Shown here: positions 46,901 through 60,047 of the stretch, in pieces | How positions within the stretch are numbered: the stretch's first letter is position 1 | Layout of the letters: the number at the start of each line of letters is the position of its first letter | Assembly: GCF_010389155.1 (NCBI RefSeq) | Contig: NC_057769.1 | Location: forward strand, 15,872,735-15,936,734 | From: Erigeron canadensis | Taxonomy: Eukaryota; Streptophyta; Magnoliopsida; Asterales; Asteraceae | Direction of reading: 5' to 3' | DNA length: 64,000 nucleotides | The notes under the pieces: model-generated | Seen by the model: only the letters and a program-made list of their open reading frames with translations | Told to the model about the DNA's origin: nothing | Database searches by the model: none | Translations under genes and position numbers: made by a program

Positions 46901-47683
46901 CTTCCAACCCCTCTTGTTGATGTAACTGACGCACAACTCCTTGGCTTGACACTGTTGGAATACAAGAAAATAAAAGAAGATCCAAGGATTGTCAATGCCC
47001 TGAAGGAAATGCTTGAAGTAGAACTGGACAAACACTACCAAGATGATGAGGCTGACTTGATGCCAAGTGTTTGAATGTGTCGGTGGAAAAGGCCAAAGAG
47101 ATAAGGTCAGAAGGGATTCTCAAAAGGATTGAACAGGTAACGAAGGTGGTCAGCAAAGTATTAACTCCACCCAAGTCCAAAGGAAGAAAACAGAAAGCCC
47201 TATCAAGAGATGCAAATCTGAGGACTTGGGTAGAACCATCTGAACCCACAACTGATGATATTCGAGCTGCTACTCAAAAACTGAGCACGAGCAAGATCAA
47301 GCTGACAATGAATCAGAGGCTCGCACATATTTATCTGATGTACAGCGTCAAGGCACAATAAAGGTAAGATCACTGATGTAAAAGTATCGATCAAGCCTAG
47401 TGCCAAACATTTTGTTGTTGAGGTACAATACTTTGTGGACCCAAAAGAACAACTGAGAACCCTGATGTCCATCAGTATGGTCATTCAGAACATGTAGAGA
47501 TGTTGGGATTGCTGGAAGGGAGGCAGAGGAAGAACAAGGTTGAAAAGGCTGGGAATATGTATTGCAAAATCTGATCAAGTTCAAGGAAAACATTGAAGAA
47601 AGATTAGGCCTTGATCTTGAAGACAAACAACCATTTCATCAGTTGCCAAAAGAAGGAAAACTGGCGAAGGGCCATCTGTTTAA
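43943..47683 (+). pseudogene. Extra 3' ORF of the copia element (so-called env-like), left copy, frameshifted
   Basis: This copy shows the full extent, about 3.74 kb from ATG 43943 to TAA 47681-47683, longer than the ~600-650 codons I recall for SIRE-type env-like ORFs. The N-terminal globular part matches the right copy, followed by an acidic linker, a long coiled coil and a basic end (VAKRRKTGEGPSV). It has several indels, including a ~30-bp loss near 44745 relative to the right copy. No signal peptide is visible and only one short hydrophobic run (SLCFILILG) occurs. Function unknown. Confidence 0.65.
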
Positions 47684-47953
47684 GTTTTCCTTCTATCTAT
47701 CTGCTTGTAATTTGCTTACTTTCTTGTAACTTCATTGTAAAGTTGTGTATATACAAGTTGCCAGATTGTAACTCACAAGTTAGATATCTGATAAGATCTA
47801 CAAACAATTAAAACTATACCCAAGGCATTTGATGATCTATAAAAATGTCTTGGAAACTTAATAGGTTTTATCAAACTCAAGTATTTCAAACTTTACTTGT
47901 ATAGAAACAAGTTTGAAAATACTTGGCAATATTTCAGGACAATTAGGGGAATT

Positions 47954-48786
47954 TGTTAGGTCCAGTTTAAGCTATAAACTGGAGCTCTCCAGCGCATCTG
48001 GAGAGCATGAAGAATTGTCCGAAATATTAGAAGTCCAGTTGCATTGTACAGTTTAAGCAACTGATGACTTCCTCCAGTTGAGATCTGAAGACTAGAATCT
48101 GAAGACCTTCCAGTTGAAGTCGAAGACAACAAATGGAAGACAGAGATTGGCAATGGCAACGAAGCCCAGTTGACAATCTACCAGATCAATCAACTGGAGA
48201 ATCCTCCAGTGTAAATGCTCTTACAAAGCTTTACACTGATCACGAGGAGGACCTTTTACACTACATCCTTTTAACCGGACAAATCTTGTCTATGGATAAA
48301 AGTGCAAAGATGTAGAGTGGTTGAATAAAGTAACCTTTTGTCTTACTTTATTTAGCACACACAAAGGATTATTTAACAATACTTTTGTGTGCTGTCAACC
48401 ATATTTGTACGTCGAAGTTGAGATCCCAATGCTCATACTTCGACTATAAATAGAGGTCCTTGCACAAGCATTTTCACAACTTTGCAAATACATACATTCT
48501 GCAATATTGGTGAACTTGTGCAATATTCTCTCAATCGCAAAAAGGAACATTTCACAACTTTAAGTGTTTTCGATTGTTTAGGAGAATTTCCATGTTTAGA
48601 TCAATTATATTCATGGGTTGTTAGGATATTTACATTCTTGTATTATCTTGGTTCCGCAACAACCTTGTATTTTATTTAACAATTAAAATAAAATACACTT
48701 GAAAAATACATATTGTCTCACCATTTATATACTTGTCATTTATATTATTGCATTGTATTTACTTACTCAGTCTGTCACCTTAATAC
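47954..48786 (+). repeat. 3' LTR of the copia element (left copy), truncated
   Basis: It matches the 5' LTR from TGTTAGGTCC to CACCTTAATA with about ten substitutions by eye over ~830 bp, indicating a very recent insertion. At 48786 the match stops, although the 5' LTR has about 140 more bases. Confidence 0.8.
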
Positions 48787-49054
48787 TTGTCATTTCTCTT
48801 GATAACAAATAAATCAATCTCTGATCATAAACCAACTTTTGTATCACTGAGAAATACTTGGGTGCATCCTTGTCTGAGATAAACTCCCAAAGATCGATGG
48901 CTTATACGTTCACGTATTATCAAACCAGTATGTCCCCTTAACTGGAATTAGTCTATTAATAATAAACTCATGATCTTGCTGCACCAGAGGTATATTTCAA
49001 ATCGTCCAAATCACCTCTCTCGTGTAGCATCTATATTCCAGTATAGATCAAAAT
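48787..49054. other. Contig-end sequence of unknown origin
   Basis: 268 bp with no match to the rest of the element. The switch from LTR happens at the word TACTTGTCATTT, which also occurs 56 bp earlier in the LTR (about 48729-48740). Confidence 0.6.
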
Positions 49055-49154
49055 NNNNNNNNNNNNNNNNNNNNNNNNNNNNNNNNNNNNNNNNNNNNNN
49101 NNNNNNNNNNNNNNNNNNNNNNNNNNNNNNNNNNNNNNNNNNNNNNNNNNNNNN
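49055..49154. other. Assembly gap: 100 N
   Basis: Exactly 100 undetermined bases, the usual placeholder for a scaffold join of unknown size. Confidence 0.98.
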
Positions 49155-49200
49155 AAATACGAGGTCACAAATGAAATACGAGGTCGCATTTGAAATTAGA
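49155..49200. repeat. GAAATACGAGGTC tandem repeat (right copy, cut by gap)
   Basis: Same repeat as at 32235-32345. The right contig begins inside it. Confidence 0.75.
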
Positions 49201-49312
49201 GGTCACCACGACGGTGTGTCGGTAATGGGCTGTCTCTTCCCCAAAATTCATTCTAGAAACCCTAATCGTTTATTTCGATTGAAAGGTGTTTTTAACATCA
49301 GATTGTACTTTT

Positions 49313-51160
49313 TGTAACACCCCAAAAATTTTAAGGTAAAAGAAATTAACCCCTTTTTATAGTTTTGATATTAAATTATTTCCTCGTATATTGTTTTTAG
49401 TTATGGGTTATTTAGTTGGAACTTTAACGGATAGCGGGTAAATACCCTATTAAAAGAGAAGAGGGCGTGGCAAACCCTGATGTGCCAGCCATCTCCTTGT
49501 GATAAATCACTCTTCCACCCATTATTTCTTCCTTCATCAATCTCTACATGCATTTCATATCATTTTCTCAAAAAATCAACGCTAACTTCCTTCAAATTCA
49601 AGGATAAGAAATAACCATAAAATCATCACATCAAAAATCTTTATTCAGGAATTAAAAAGTTAGGGTTTGTGGGTTGTGGTGGTGGTCGAAACTTTAAGAG
49701 GAAAAAAAAGGGAAGAATTTGTGAATTTAAAACCCCAATCTATTGTCTGTCTGTGAGGTATGATTTCCCTAATTTAGTTTTTATCTTTCTTTGAAATTAG
49801 GGTCATGGATGAACAATTGGGGGTTTTGCTAGAATGTGAATTATGGTTAATTTTTCCCAATTCTGTAGATACACCTAGTTGTCATTGACTTATATGATGT
49901 GTTGATTATGAAATGATAAGTTCATGTGAAAATTTGAGTTTATGAGAAAAGAGAGTTTCTAGTTATTGAAAGATGATGAAAATGGTAGGTTGAACTACTT
50001 TTTGGATTGTTGGAAATGAAAGTAATTGAATGACAAATGGGTTAGGTTGGGTTTAGAAGGGCTAGTGATTATGGCTAGGTTGGCTAGTCAAGATTTGAAG
50101 CCTTTTGTCCATGGTGGTTTTGACATTTCATGTTGAAGTTTGTAAATCCATGTGTGGTAATTGATGTGGCATGAGCCCATGGGTTTGTGTGTTATGAGGC
50201 CTAAGAACCTCCGGGGCCTAAGAATCCCGATAGTTGATATATTATGAGGCCTAAGAACCTCTGGGGCCGAAGAATCCCGATAATGTGATTGTTATGATTG
50301 TTTAGCTTATATAGATCCATATATGTGTTGTTAGTGTGCAAGGTGAACATGTAAATGTGACATGACGGTGCCATAGGTTACATGTAAAAGTCCATGTACT
50401 TTGCCTCCTTCGTATTCGTAAATGTATGCAAGTATATTCACTAAGCCTTGCTTATATTTAGTTGTTACTTTATAGGTAGTTCCGAAGAAGGAACTAGTGA
50501 GTCGATTTGAAAGAGTTGAATAGAGCTTGAAGTTGACTTTTGCAAGACATTTGAAGGTATTAGGTCATTCTTGGATGAATTACACACTTTTGGTTTAGAG
50601 GCTTAGAAATCCCTCTCCTCATGGCTCTTAGTATATTCTGATTTGTTGGTCATGCTTTTGTTAAAATTGTATAAATGATCAAGTGTAAAGTTTAGCAAAT
50701 GTGAAGTTGCATTTGGACGAAAATAGCATCAAAATGGTTTAAATGCCCATTGATGGTATTCATGGGTTTTGAAAACTAGTTGATGTTGTAAATTTGTTCA
50801 AAATGTGTCTATATGTTCTTGGTCATCTTGGAAATGTGTTTTATGAAGTTCATGTTGAAATGAGAAGGTTGTAAGCTTGTTCAAGTGTTGAAATGATTTA
50901 GGGTTGCTGATCAGGTGGCTCACTGCGGCGCAGTGGGGGGTTTTGCCCACTGCGACGCAGTGGAATACCACATAAAGTTTTGGCTTCTCTCATGCGGCGC
51001 AGTGGGAGGGTGTATAACCCACTGCGGCGCAGTTGTACAGTTTCCCATTTATTGCGAGGCTTTCCACTGCAGCACAGTGGGAGAGTGCTCAACCCATTGC
51101 GGCGCAGTGGGGTATAATTTTTTTTTTTGTATTTTCGGTTTATCGAGTCAAGTCCTTTCA
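49313..51160 (+). mobile_element. 5' LTR of the Ty3/gypsy element (right copy)
   Basis: Same LTR as at 32449-34341 but 45 bases shorter, almost all by single-base losses, many in homopolymers. Confidence 0.75.
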
Positions 51161-51486
51161 AGTTGGTATCAAAGCCGAGGTTTAAGGGATTTAGGTATTC
51201 CCTCGTGTAGAGAGTGCCTAGACTTAAACCTTAGTTGAGACTCGACCTTAGGTGACCGAAATTTTATATGGGGCTAAAAGAGGCGTTTGATGATGATAGT
51301 TCATCCACTTGCTAGTATTAAAGCACAATAAGAAGCCGGCCTTATTGTGGTTGAAGTACTAACAAATGTATAAACTAACGGCATCAAAACTTGAGACGGT
51401 TTTTAATGAAGTTCTAGGTTTGGCCTTTTAGTTCGTAAGGAGAATAGATTGCGCGTTTAAATCAGCTTGTTTACTCTTATTATAGC

Positions 51487-53260
51487 ATGGCCGATCATCA
51501 TAATGACGAAGATGAGCACCATAGACAAAATGAGGAAGAAGGGCCCATGTTTGACGAGGATAGCATGGATATATCAGATCAAATTGGGAGAGCTTTGGAA
51601 AAGTACACTCCTGTTTTACTCAAACGGTTGAATGCAACATTTGAAGGAGCAATGAATGATCACATTGCTCAAATGATCAAAGAAGAAGTTGCGAATAATG
51701 TGCAACGAGAGTTTGAAAAGCGGGATGCCAAGGATAAAGGCAAAGAGACTAAGGAGAGAAAGAGGTGGAGGTAACGGGAGAGAGAATTTACAAGAAAAAG
51801 TTCACCTTTCGAGATTTGAAGTGTGCCACCCACCCAATTTTTTGGTGACCGTGATCCCATCACTTGTACTTGGTGGATATCGGAAATTAAATGGGCATTT
51901 CGCACTAGTCAATGCCCTGAACATTTGAAGGTCATATTTGCGGTAGGTATGCTAAGGAACGGTGGGAATAAATGGTGGGAGGGATTGATGGCCATCAAGA
52001 AGGGGGCTCTAGATAATATGAAATGACCCGATTTTAAGGCGATGTTCTTCAAGGAATTTCGGTCGGAGGCCGAAGTACGAAGTGAGACGTCAATTTCTAA
52101 ATGATTGTCAAGGCAACATGAGCTTGAACGAATTTCGAGCCCAATTCTTGGACAAGGCTCATTTTGTCCGGAATTTCTTGAAAATGACCACTTGCTTAAG
52201 GAGCAATTTTATTTGAAGTTGAGGAAGAATCTTCGGGAGAAGATTAGCTTGCGTCAAATGGAGTCTTTCTCCATGTTGGCGGATGTGGCCGGGATCATGA
52301 AATTGAGATGTCGAGGGTGATGAAGGTGTTTTGAAAAAAAGGTATGAAGATGTAAATTCTCCAAGCAAGCGGCCTAGACAAGAGGTAGTTCCGGTAACCA
52401 CTCAAATAGAAGAATATTCCTTTTTGCCGCCAATGCAAGAAGAATCATTCCGGGTATGTAGGGCGGCAGATAGGGCTGTTATACTTGTGGGAAGCCGGGG
52501 CACTAGTCGAGAATGTAGGTCTAAACCTCAAAAACCCATTATATGCTTCAATGCTTTGAGGAGGGTCATATGAGATCCTCGTGCCCTAAGTTGACCGAGG
52601 AGAGAGACTCGAAGAAAGAAGGAGGGAGACGGAGAGGAAGAACACCCAAGTTCATGGAAACCCACGTGGAAGATCTTTTCAACTCACGGTGGAGCAGGCA
52701 AGAGACACGGATGATGTTGTCACAGGTACATTCTTGTATATAATGTGCCTATGCGAATTCTCTTTGATTCGGGGGCGAATAGATCATTGTTGCAACTAGA
52801 CTAATTCATGTTATTCCCGTGTCTAAGTCATGTCTAGAAAATACTTTGCAAGTTGAGGTTGGTAATGGTAGGATGGAATTAGTGAAGGATGTGTATAAAT
52901 GGTGTGAAATCAAAATTTCTTCGGAATTCTTCCAAGCTAATCTAAATCCTTTTCCAATGGGAGAGTTTGACATAACCTTGGGTATGGATTGGTTGAGCTC
53001 TTGTAACGCCAAGATCGCGTGTGATGAAAAAGCGGTATATATTGAAGACTTCTAAGGGCGAAGACTTGGTGGTTTACGGTGATAGGAAAGAACGTTCAAT
53101 ATCCGTGTGTACTTTTGCTCGTGCCAAACGTTACATATCTCATGGATGTCATGCTTATCTTGCTCAAATCGTAGATGTCGAGAAGCAACCCCTGTCTATC
53201 GAAGACATCCTTATTGTAATGAATTCGCTGATGTTTTCCCGAAGACTTGTTGGGCATTCC
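51487..53260 (+). pseudogene. Ty3/gypsy gag-protease, right copy (many frameshifts)
   Basis: Same protein as at 34671-36463. It is 19 bases shorter, broken into short frames by single-base losses. It shares the TGA (about 52023) with the left copy. The protease active-site region (FDSGANRS) is present but out of frame. The pattern suggests poor consensus quality more than evolution. Confidence 0.8.
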
Positions 53261-54236
53261 TGTTAGGTCCAGTTTAAGCTATAAACTGGAGCTCTCCAGC
53301 GGCATCTGGAGAGCATGAAGAATTGTCCGAAATATTAGAAGTCCAGTTGCATTGTACAGTTTAAGCAACTAATGACTTCCTCCAGTTGAGATCTGAAGAC
53401 TAGAATCTGAAGACCTTCCAGTTGAAGTCGAAGACAACAAATGGAAGACAGAGATTGGCAATGGCAGCGAAGCCCAGTTGACAATCTACCAGATCAATCA
53501 ACTGGAGAATCCTCCAGTGTAAATGCTCTTACAAAGCTTTACACTGATCACAAGGACGACCTTTTACACTACATCCTTTTAACCGGACAATAATCTTGTC
53601 TATGGATAAAAGTGCAAAGATGTAGAGTGGTTGAATAAAGTAACCTTTTGTCTTACTTTATTTAGCACACACAAAGGATTATTTAACAATACTTTTATGT
53701 GCTGTCAACCATATTTGTACGTCGAAGTTGAGATCCCAATGCTCATACTTCGACTATAAATAGAGGTCCTTGCACAAGCATTTTCACAACTTTGCAAATA
53801 CATACATTCTACAATATTGGTGAACTTGTGTAATATTCTCTCAATCGCAAAAAGGAACATTTCACAACTTTAAGTGTTTCGATTGTTTAGGAGAATTTCC
53901 AAGTTTAGATCAATTGTATTTCATGGGTTGTTAGGATATTTACATTCTTGTATTATCTTGGTTTCGCAACAACCTTGTATTTTATTTAAACAATTAATAA
54001 ATAAAATACACTTGAAAAATACATATTGTCTCACCAATTTATATACTTGTCATTTATATTATTGCATTGTATTTACTTACTCAGTCTGTCACCTTAATAA
54101 GTTTACCTCCAGTTAACCTGGTACACAATCAATCTAAACTAGTCAAGTCCAGGTTAATTGATTGTGTTGCAAAGTTCACTCACCATTGACATAGAGGTGT
54201 CTTCAGCACCCATCTAGCAATAGTTGGGGACTAATA
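53261..54236 (+). repeat. 5' LTR of the copia element (right copy)
   Basis: 976 bp, TGTTAGGTCC...CTAATA, the same length as the left copy. Confidence 0.88.
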
Positions 54237-54294
54237 AGTGGTATTAGAGCAGGCAGGTTGAATTGTTTCAATTCTATAACCTAGGTCTGCTTTG

Positions 54295-56405
54295 ATGGTT
54301 GCTGAAGGTGAGAATGGTTCTGGTCCAAATGAATCTAATCCTAATGTTACAACTCCTTTAAATACTAACCCTCCTCCAGATCCTGGAGCTAACCATGTCC
54401 ATGTACATTACTCCAACACTCCTGTTCCAAATTCGATGGGAATGGTGAGACCTTTGGTACATGGAAAGCTAGAATGCTCTTGCATTTTGGTGGGATAGAG
54501 AGGTATATGTTGAAAATCTTTAAGGATGGACCATATATACCCATGTCCAGTGGTGTTAGCCCTCTTCTCAACCCTACTGGGAGAAGAGGCACCAGGGAAA
54601 AGTCTGAGGAACATTGGTCAGACGAGGATCGCAGACTGGTTGATCTTGATACCAGACTGAAAAACATGATACTTGCTGCTGTTCCTGAGGAACTAATTCC
54701 AACACTTGTGCTGTTTCCCAGTGCTAAATCTATGTGGGATGAATTAGTTCTCCAGTTTGAAGGAGGAAATGACACCATTGTCACCAGAAAGGTTGCTCTT
54801 AACAAGAAGTATGAATCCTTCTTTGCTCTTCCCAATGAAAGCTTAACTGGTACTTACACCAGATTTACTGGCCTGATTAATCAACTTAGAGGCTTAGGAG
54901 TGGAGAAGGATAAGGATATTCTTCTTGAGAAATTCTGTGATGCCTTGCCATCCAAATGGGCACACATGGTTCTTGTCTTAAGACAAGGTAAGACCTTGCA
55001 CAGCCATACTCTTGCTTCCCTTTATGGAGCCTTCAGATTCACTGAAGATAATGATGCTGCAAAAATATTGGCTGAGCAAGATGCTTTAAACCATGCTCAG
55101 AGTTCCAAGGTTGCCAACCTTACTGGGCAACCTTGTGCTGCTTTAATGTCTGCTGAGAATGTCCAGTTACATTCTATGAAGGAGATGTTAAACAACTTAC
55201 TGAACTCTGGCCTAACCACAAATCTAAGTAATGGTTGTGAGGAAACTGACGATGATGATTTGGTAGCCATGATTGCTAAAACCTTTAATAGGTTCAAGCA
55301 TAAATCCAATCGATTTAATGGGTCCAATAATGCTTCCAGTTCAAATTCTCTGGATAAGGCCAATCTTATCTGCTACAAATGTGGTAAGAAAGGTCACTTC
55401 ATGAAGGAATGCAGATCTAGTCAGATGAACAACCAAACTGGTCCTGTTGTCCCAAATTTTGTTAAAACTGATGATTATAAGGCCAAATATAAGAAACTAA
55501 AGGCCCAGATTGCTCTCATGTCTCTTGAACAAGAAAAAGAGAAAGAAAAGAACAAATGCATGATGACTCAAACTGAAGGGAAATGGGAACTCTCTGATGA
55601 TTCATCTGATGATGAGGAAGAGATTAGAGATATGTGTTTCATGGCATTAGAAAATCAACAACCAGTGGTGAAAGATGATGTTGTTTCTGGAAGATGGGTG
55701 GACATCATTTTAAAGAAGGTAAGAGATTATGATGTGGAGTTAGATACAGAACTAAAACTGGATATTGCTGAATCATTGAATGATGACCCGTTATTTGTTG
55801 AAACCATGAGAACTGACTGTGAAAGATACTTGGAAACAGTTTTGGTTGAGTTTAACAACATGAAAGGTCAAATAAATGATTTGCAAAGTGTCCAGTTGGC
55901 TTTCAAAGAGTCAGATTTGAAAAATGAGGCATTGGAAAGAGATAACCAAAAACTAAAATTTGATCTTGAAAAGGAACACATGGTTATCAATTCTTGGGTA
56001 CAAGCATCTGGTAAAATTTATGACGCTTTTTCAAAAACCATTGATGCTCAAAAAACTACCTGGAAATCTGGTGATCTTCAGATGGCAGCTGTTTTACCCA
56101 CAATTCACCAAATGCCAGAATCTGTTAGAGTTGAAACTCCTTATGACTCCTCTGACCCTACCAAATCTGAATCTATTGAGACCAACCCTGTTGAGGTCAA
56201 AACCAAGAAGGCTAAAGCTCCAGTTAAAAAGGAATCTGGTGACATTCCTCTACCTCACAAGTCCAATGAGTCCAAAACTCAAAAGACTAAAACCCCCGCT
56301 GAACCCAAGTCTATGGGCCAGCAGCCTGATGAGAAAAACATTTTGTTAAAAATGGAGAATCAACTCCAAAATTTGTCAAGGCAGGTACAAAGTTGTACTG
56401 CCTGA
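54295..56405 (+). CDS. copia Gag (capsid and nucleocapsid), right copy, one frameshift
   Basis: Gag builds the virus-like particle and binds the RNA. ATG 54295 opens MVAEGENGSGPNESNPN. A base missing near 54428 shifts the frame; the left copy is open there. From 54474 a 643-residue frame continues with the gag core, zinc knuckle CYKCGKKGHFMKEC (residues 300-313 of that frame, CX2CX4HX4C), an acidic stretch DDSSDDEEE and a coiled-coil extension with ESDLKNEALERDNQKLKFDL. It ends at TGA 56403-56405, present in both copies. The same frame reopens after the stop. Confidence 0.8.
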
Positions 56406-59400
56406 ATTAAAAATTTGGAAGGAGCTTCATCTTCTTCAGTTGAAAAACAAAATGTCAAAACCCCTCCTCAAAAACAAAAGACAAAACAATCTGTTCAGAA
56501 AGGAGCAAAATCTGAAAAGAAAAAGGAGGTTAGAATTCTACTCAAACCAATTGTTTTTACTCCTGAAGCTGGAGAGAACCCTCCAGTTTCTTCGTCCAGT
56601 TCTACACCAAGTCAAACTCCTGAGACTTCTCAAAAGGAGTCCAGTGGACCCATCAAGAAAAGATGGGTTCACAAAAATAACTAATTGTTTACTTGGGTGT
56701 GCAGGGCGATCGAAAGAAGAATATCTGGTATCTGGACAGCGCTGCTGGCCAGACTATGACCGGATATAAGCCCCTGCTGGAAGAGTTCACTGTCTGTGAT
56801 GGACCGGCAGTGACATTTGGTAATGATGGAAATGGGAAAACTGAAGGATATGGTGTTGTTGACAATGGGCAGATCCAGTTCACAAGAGTTGCATTTGTTA
56901 ATGGTTTGAAATATAACCTGATAAGTGTCAGTCAACTTTGTGATGATGGATATAGGGTACTGTTCGATATTGCTCAAGGCACTGTTTTTAACAAGGATTG
57001 AAAGGTGGTGATGATTGCACCAAGAAAAGGGAATGTGTACATCATGGACATGGAGCCTGCTCCAAAAGAGCATTGTTTCTATGTCAAGGCTGATGAGGAT
57101 ACCAACTGGCTGTGGCATAAACGGTTATCCCACCTTAATTTTAAAAATATCAACAAGTTGTCAAGAAAGCTACTGGTGGATGGGATACCTTTGTTTTCCT
57201 TTAAAAAGGAGAAGCCATGTCCAGGGTGTGAAATGGGCAAGAAGAAAAGAGCCAGTTTCAAGACCAGGCAGAATTTCAGTATCACTGAACCTCTTCACAT
57301 GCTTCATATGGATCTCTTTGGTCCAGTGAATGTTCAAACTAAAGCTGGCAAGAAATACACTTTAGTTGTGGTCGATGAATACACCAGATATTGTTGGGTG
57401 ATATTTATCAGATCAAAGAGTGATGCACCTGGTGAAATTATCTCTCTCATCAAAAGAATTGAACTCAAGTATACCAAGAAAGTGTGTCAGTTGCGAAGTG
57501 ATAATGGTACAGAATTCATTAATAAAGAATTGGAGACATTTTGCACTGATACTGGCATTTCTCAAAACTCCTCGTCAGCTCGTTCTCCAGAGCAAAATTG
57601 TGTGGTTGAAAGAAAGAATCACACATTGATTGAAGCTGCCAGAAGTATGTTATCTGAATCTGGTCTTCCCACCTGTTTTTGGGCTGAAGTTGTGGCAACT
57701 GCTTGTCACACCCAAAACCGGTCAGTTTATGTCAAGAGACATAGGAAGACTGCCTATGAAGTCCTCAGGAATCGTAAACCAAATATTGGATACTTTCATG
57801 TATTTGGTTGTCCAGTTTATATCTTAAACGATTCTAGTCAGTTGGAAAGTTTGATGAAAAGCTGACGAAGGTGTCTTTGTGGGGTATTCAGATATAAGAA
57901 AAGCCTATAGAGTTTATAATTATAGACTCCAAAAGGTACATGAGACAATTCATGTCACATTCGATGAATCAAATGAAGCAATCAACAAAAGACCAAGCCT
58001 TGATTTATCTTCAGTTGTCCCAGTTGATTTTGGTGTATCTGATCAAGTTCATCAATCAGTTACTGCACCAGAAAATGTTTCCAGTCATCAAGACTTGGAA
58101 CCAGTTAAGGAAAAGAAGAGCTCCAGTGACACCTCATTTTATCCCTCTATCAGTTTTAACCTACCTGAAAAACTGGTAATTGGATCAGATGTACCTGCCA
58201 CAACAACATCAGAACCAGTTCAAGCTTCTCCAGTTCTTCAAGATATACCTTTGTTTGAAGATAATCGCGTTAACTCTCCAGTTGACACTGATGATGAAGT
58301 TGAAGTAGTTTGGACTGATCCTCCTCCAATTGCTACATCTATTGGAGATCGTCAGGTGTCTTGCACTGATGTTATAGTATATCAACCTAGTCAATACACT
58401 AAATGGACTGCTGCTCATCCCATCGAGCAGATTATTGGCAATCCAGATAATGGGGTTCAGACTAGTAGAGCCACAAGTGATCAATGCTTGAACGTCACCT
58501 TCTTATCACTGATTGAACCAAAGAAGATTGACGAGGCTTTGGCAAATCCAAGCTGGGTTGAAGCTATGCAAGAAGAACTCAACCAGTTCGAAAGGAACAA
58601 TGTTTGGGAACTTGTTCCTTGTCCTCCAGGGTTAAAGAAAGAACCCATTGGAACGAGGTGGGTCTACCGGAACAAGATGGATGAAGATGGCAATGTTGTA
58701 AGGAACAAAGCAAGATTGGTTGCCAAGGGTTATTGTCAAGCAAAAGGTGTTGATTTCGATGAAACTTTTGCTCCAGTTGCAAGACTTGAAGCCATTAGCA
58801 TTTTCTTGGCTTATGATGCTCATTTGCAATTCAAAGTCTTCCAGATGGATGTCAAAAGTGCGTTTCTGAATGGCAAGTTGGAAGAAGAAGTGTATGTTAA
58901 GCAGACTCCGGGTTTCGTGAATGAAAAGCATCCTCACTGGGTATATAGACTAAACAAAGCTTTGTATGGTCTTCGTCAAGCCCCAAGAGCCTGGTATGAC
59001 ACTCTAACTAAACATCTTCTCAACAATGGTTTTCAAAGAGGTGCAATAGATAATACCTTGTTTATCTTGAAAGAAAAAGGTAATATCTTACTGGTACAAA
59101 TTTATGTTGATGACATTATATTTGGGTCAACTGATGATGGAATGTGTAAAAGGTTTTCAAAAATTATGTCTCAAGAATGTAAGATGAGTTTAATGGGTGA
59201 ATTAACATTTTTCTTAGGTTTACAAATTAAACAAACCATGGATGGTATTTTTATTAACCAAGAAAAATATGTCAGAGATTTGTTAAGAAAATACAAATAT
59301 GATTCTATCCCATCGAAAACCACACCTATTTCAGCTCCATTAAATTTGGACTCTGACCCAAATGGCAAACCAGTGGACCAAAAGGAATATCGTGGAATGG

Positions 59401-60047
59401 TTGGTTCACTGATGTATTTAACTGCCAGTCGACTAGATATTATGTTTGCAACATGTCTATGTGCCAGATTTCAGGCTAATCCAAAAGAATCACATTTGCA
59501 TGCTGTTAAACGCATTTTCAGGTACCTGAAAGGGTGCCCTAGCCTTGGTTTTTGGTATCCCAAAGGCTCAGGGTTAGATCTAATTGGTTATTCAGATTCA
59601 GATCATGCAGGTTGTAAGATTGATAGAAAATCCACAACTGGTGGATGTCACTTCCTGGGGGGAAAACTGGTGAGCTGGACCAGTAAGAAGCAGACTTCGG
59701 TCTCAATGTCTACTACTGAGGCAGAATACATTTCTGCGGCCAGTTGCTGTGCCCAGATTCTCTGGATCAAAAACCAGTTACTTGATTATGGTATGAAATA
59801 CACAAGAACCCCAATTTTTTGTGATAATACCAGTGCAATTGCTATATCTCATAACCCAGTGATGCACTCAAAGACAAAGCATATTGACATCAGGTATCAC
59901 TTCATTCGTGATCATGTTATGAAAGGATACATTGAAATACATTTCATCCCCACTGATAAACAGTTAGCTGATGTCTTTACAAAACCTCTTGATGAGAAAA
60001 CTTTTAAACATCTCGTCAGTGAACTGGGTATGTTAAATCCTCATTAA
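56406..60047 (+). pseudogene. copia Pol: protease, integrase, RT, RNase H (right copy, near intact)
   Basis: A basic linker (56415-56684) in the gag frame ends in TAA. The next frame gives the protease region WYLDSAAGQTMTG, with D-S-A-A where D-S-G is the norm. After a TGA at 56999-57001 comes integrase: zinc-binding H38, H43, C72, C75 of the 57005 frame and catalytic D103, D166, E202 with 35 residues between the last two. Two lost bases near 57847-57857 shift to a 722-residue frame with RT (YVDD at 59103-59114) and RNase H (SDSDHAG, TEAEYIS, DNTSA). It ends [12 protein letters not shown]...GMLNPH, TAA at 60045-60047. The domain order is that of copia. Confidence 0.88.

Larger units (their letters stand above)
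36464..48786 (+). mobile_element. Sirevirus-like Ty1/copia element, left copy, 3' LTR incomplete
   Basis: The order is 5' LTR 36464-37439, primer site 37442-37453, gag, protease-integrase-RT-RNase H, extra ORF, and 3' LTR from 47954. It is inserted in the gypsy protease region in the same orientation. Many single-base indels absent from the right copy break its frames. Element type is inferred from the copia domain order (integrase before RT), the long gag extension and a large ORF after pol, as in SIRE-type elements. The TSD cannot be checked because the 3' LTR is cut. Confidence 0.85.

Noticed and set aside
49020..49317. Open frame spanning the N run
   Set aside because: Translation through undetermined bases has no meaning.
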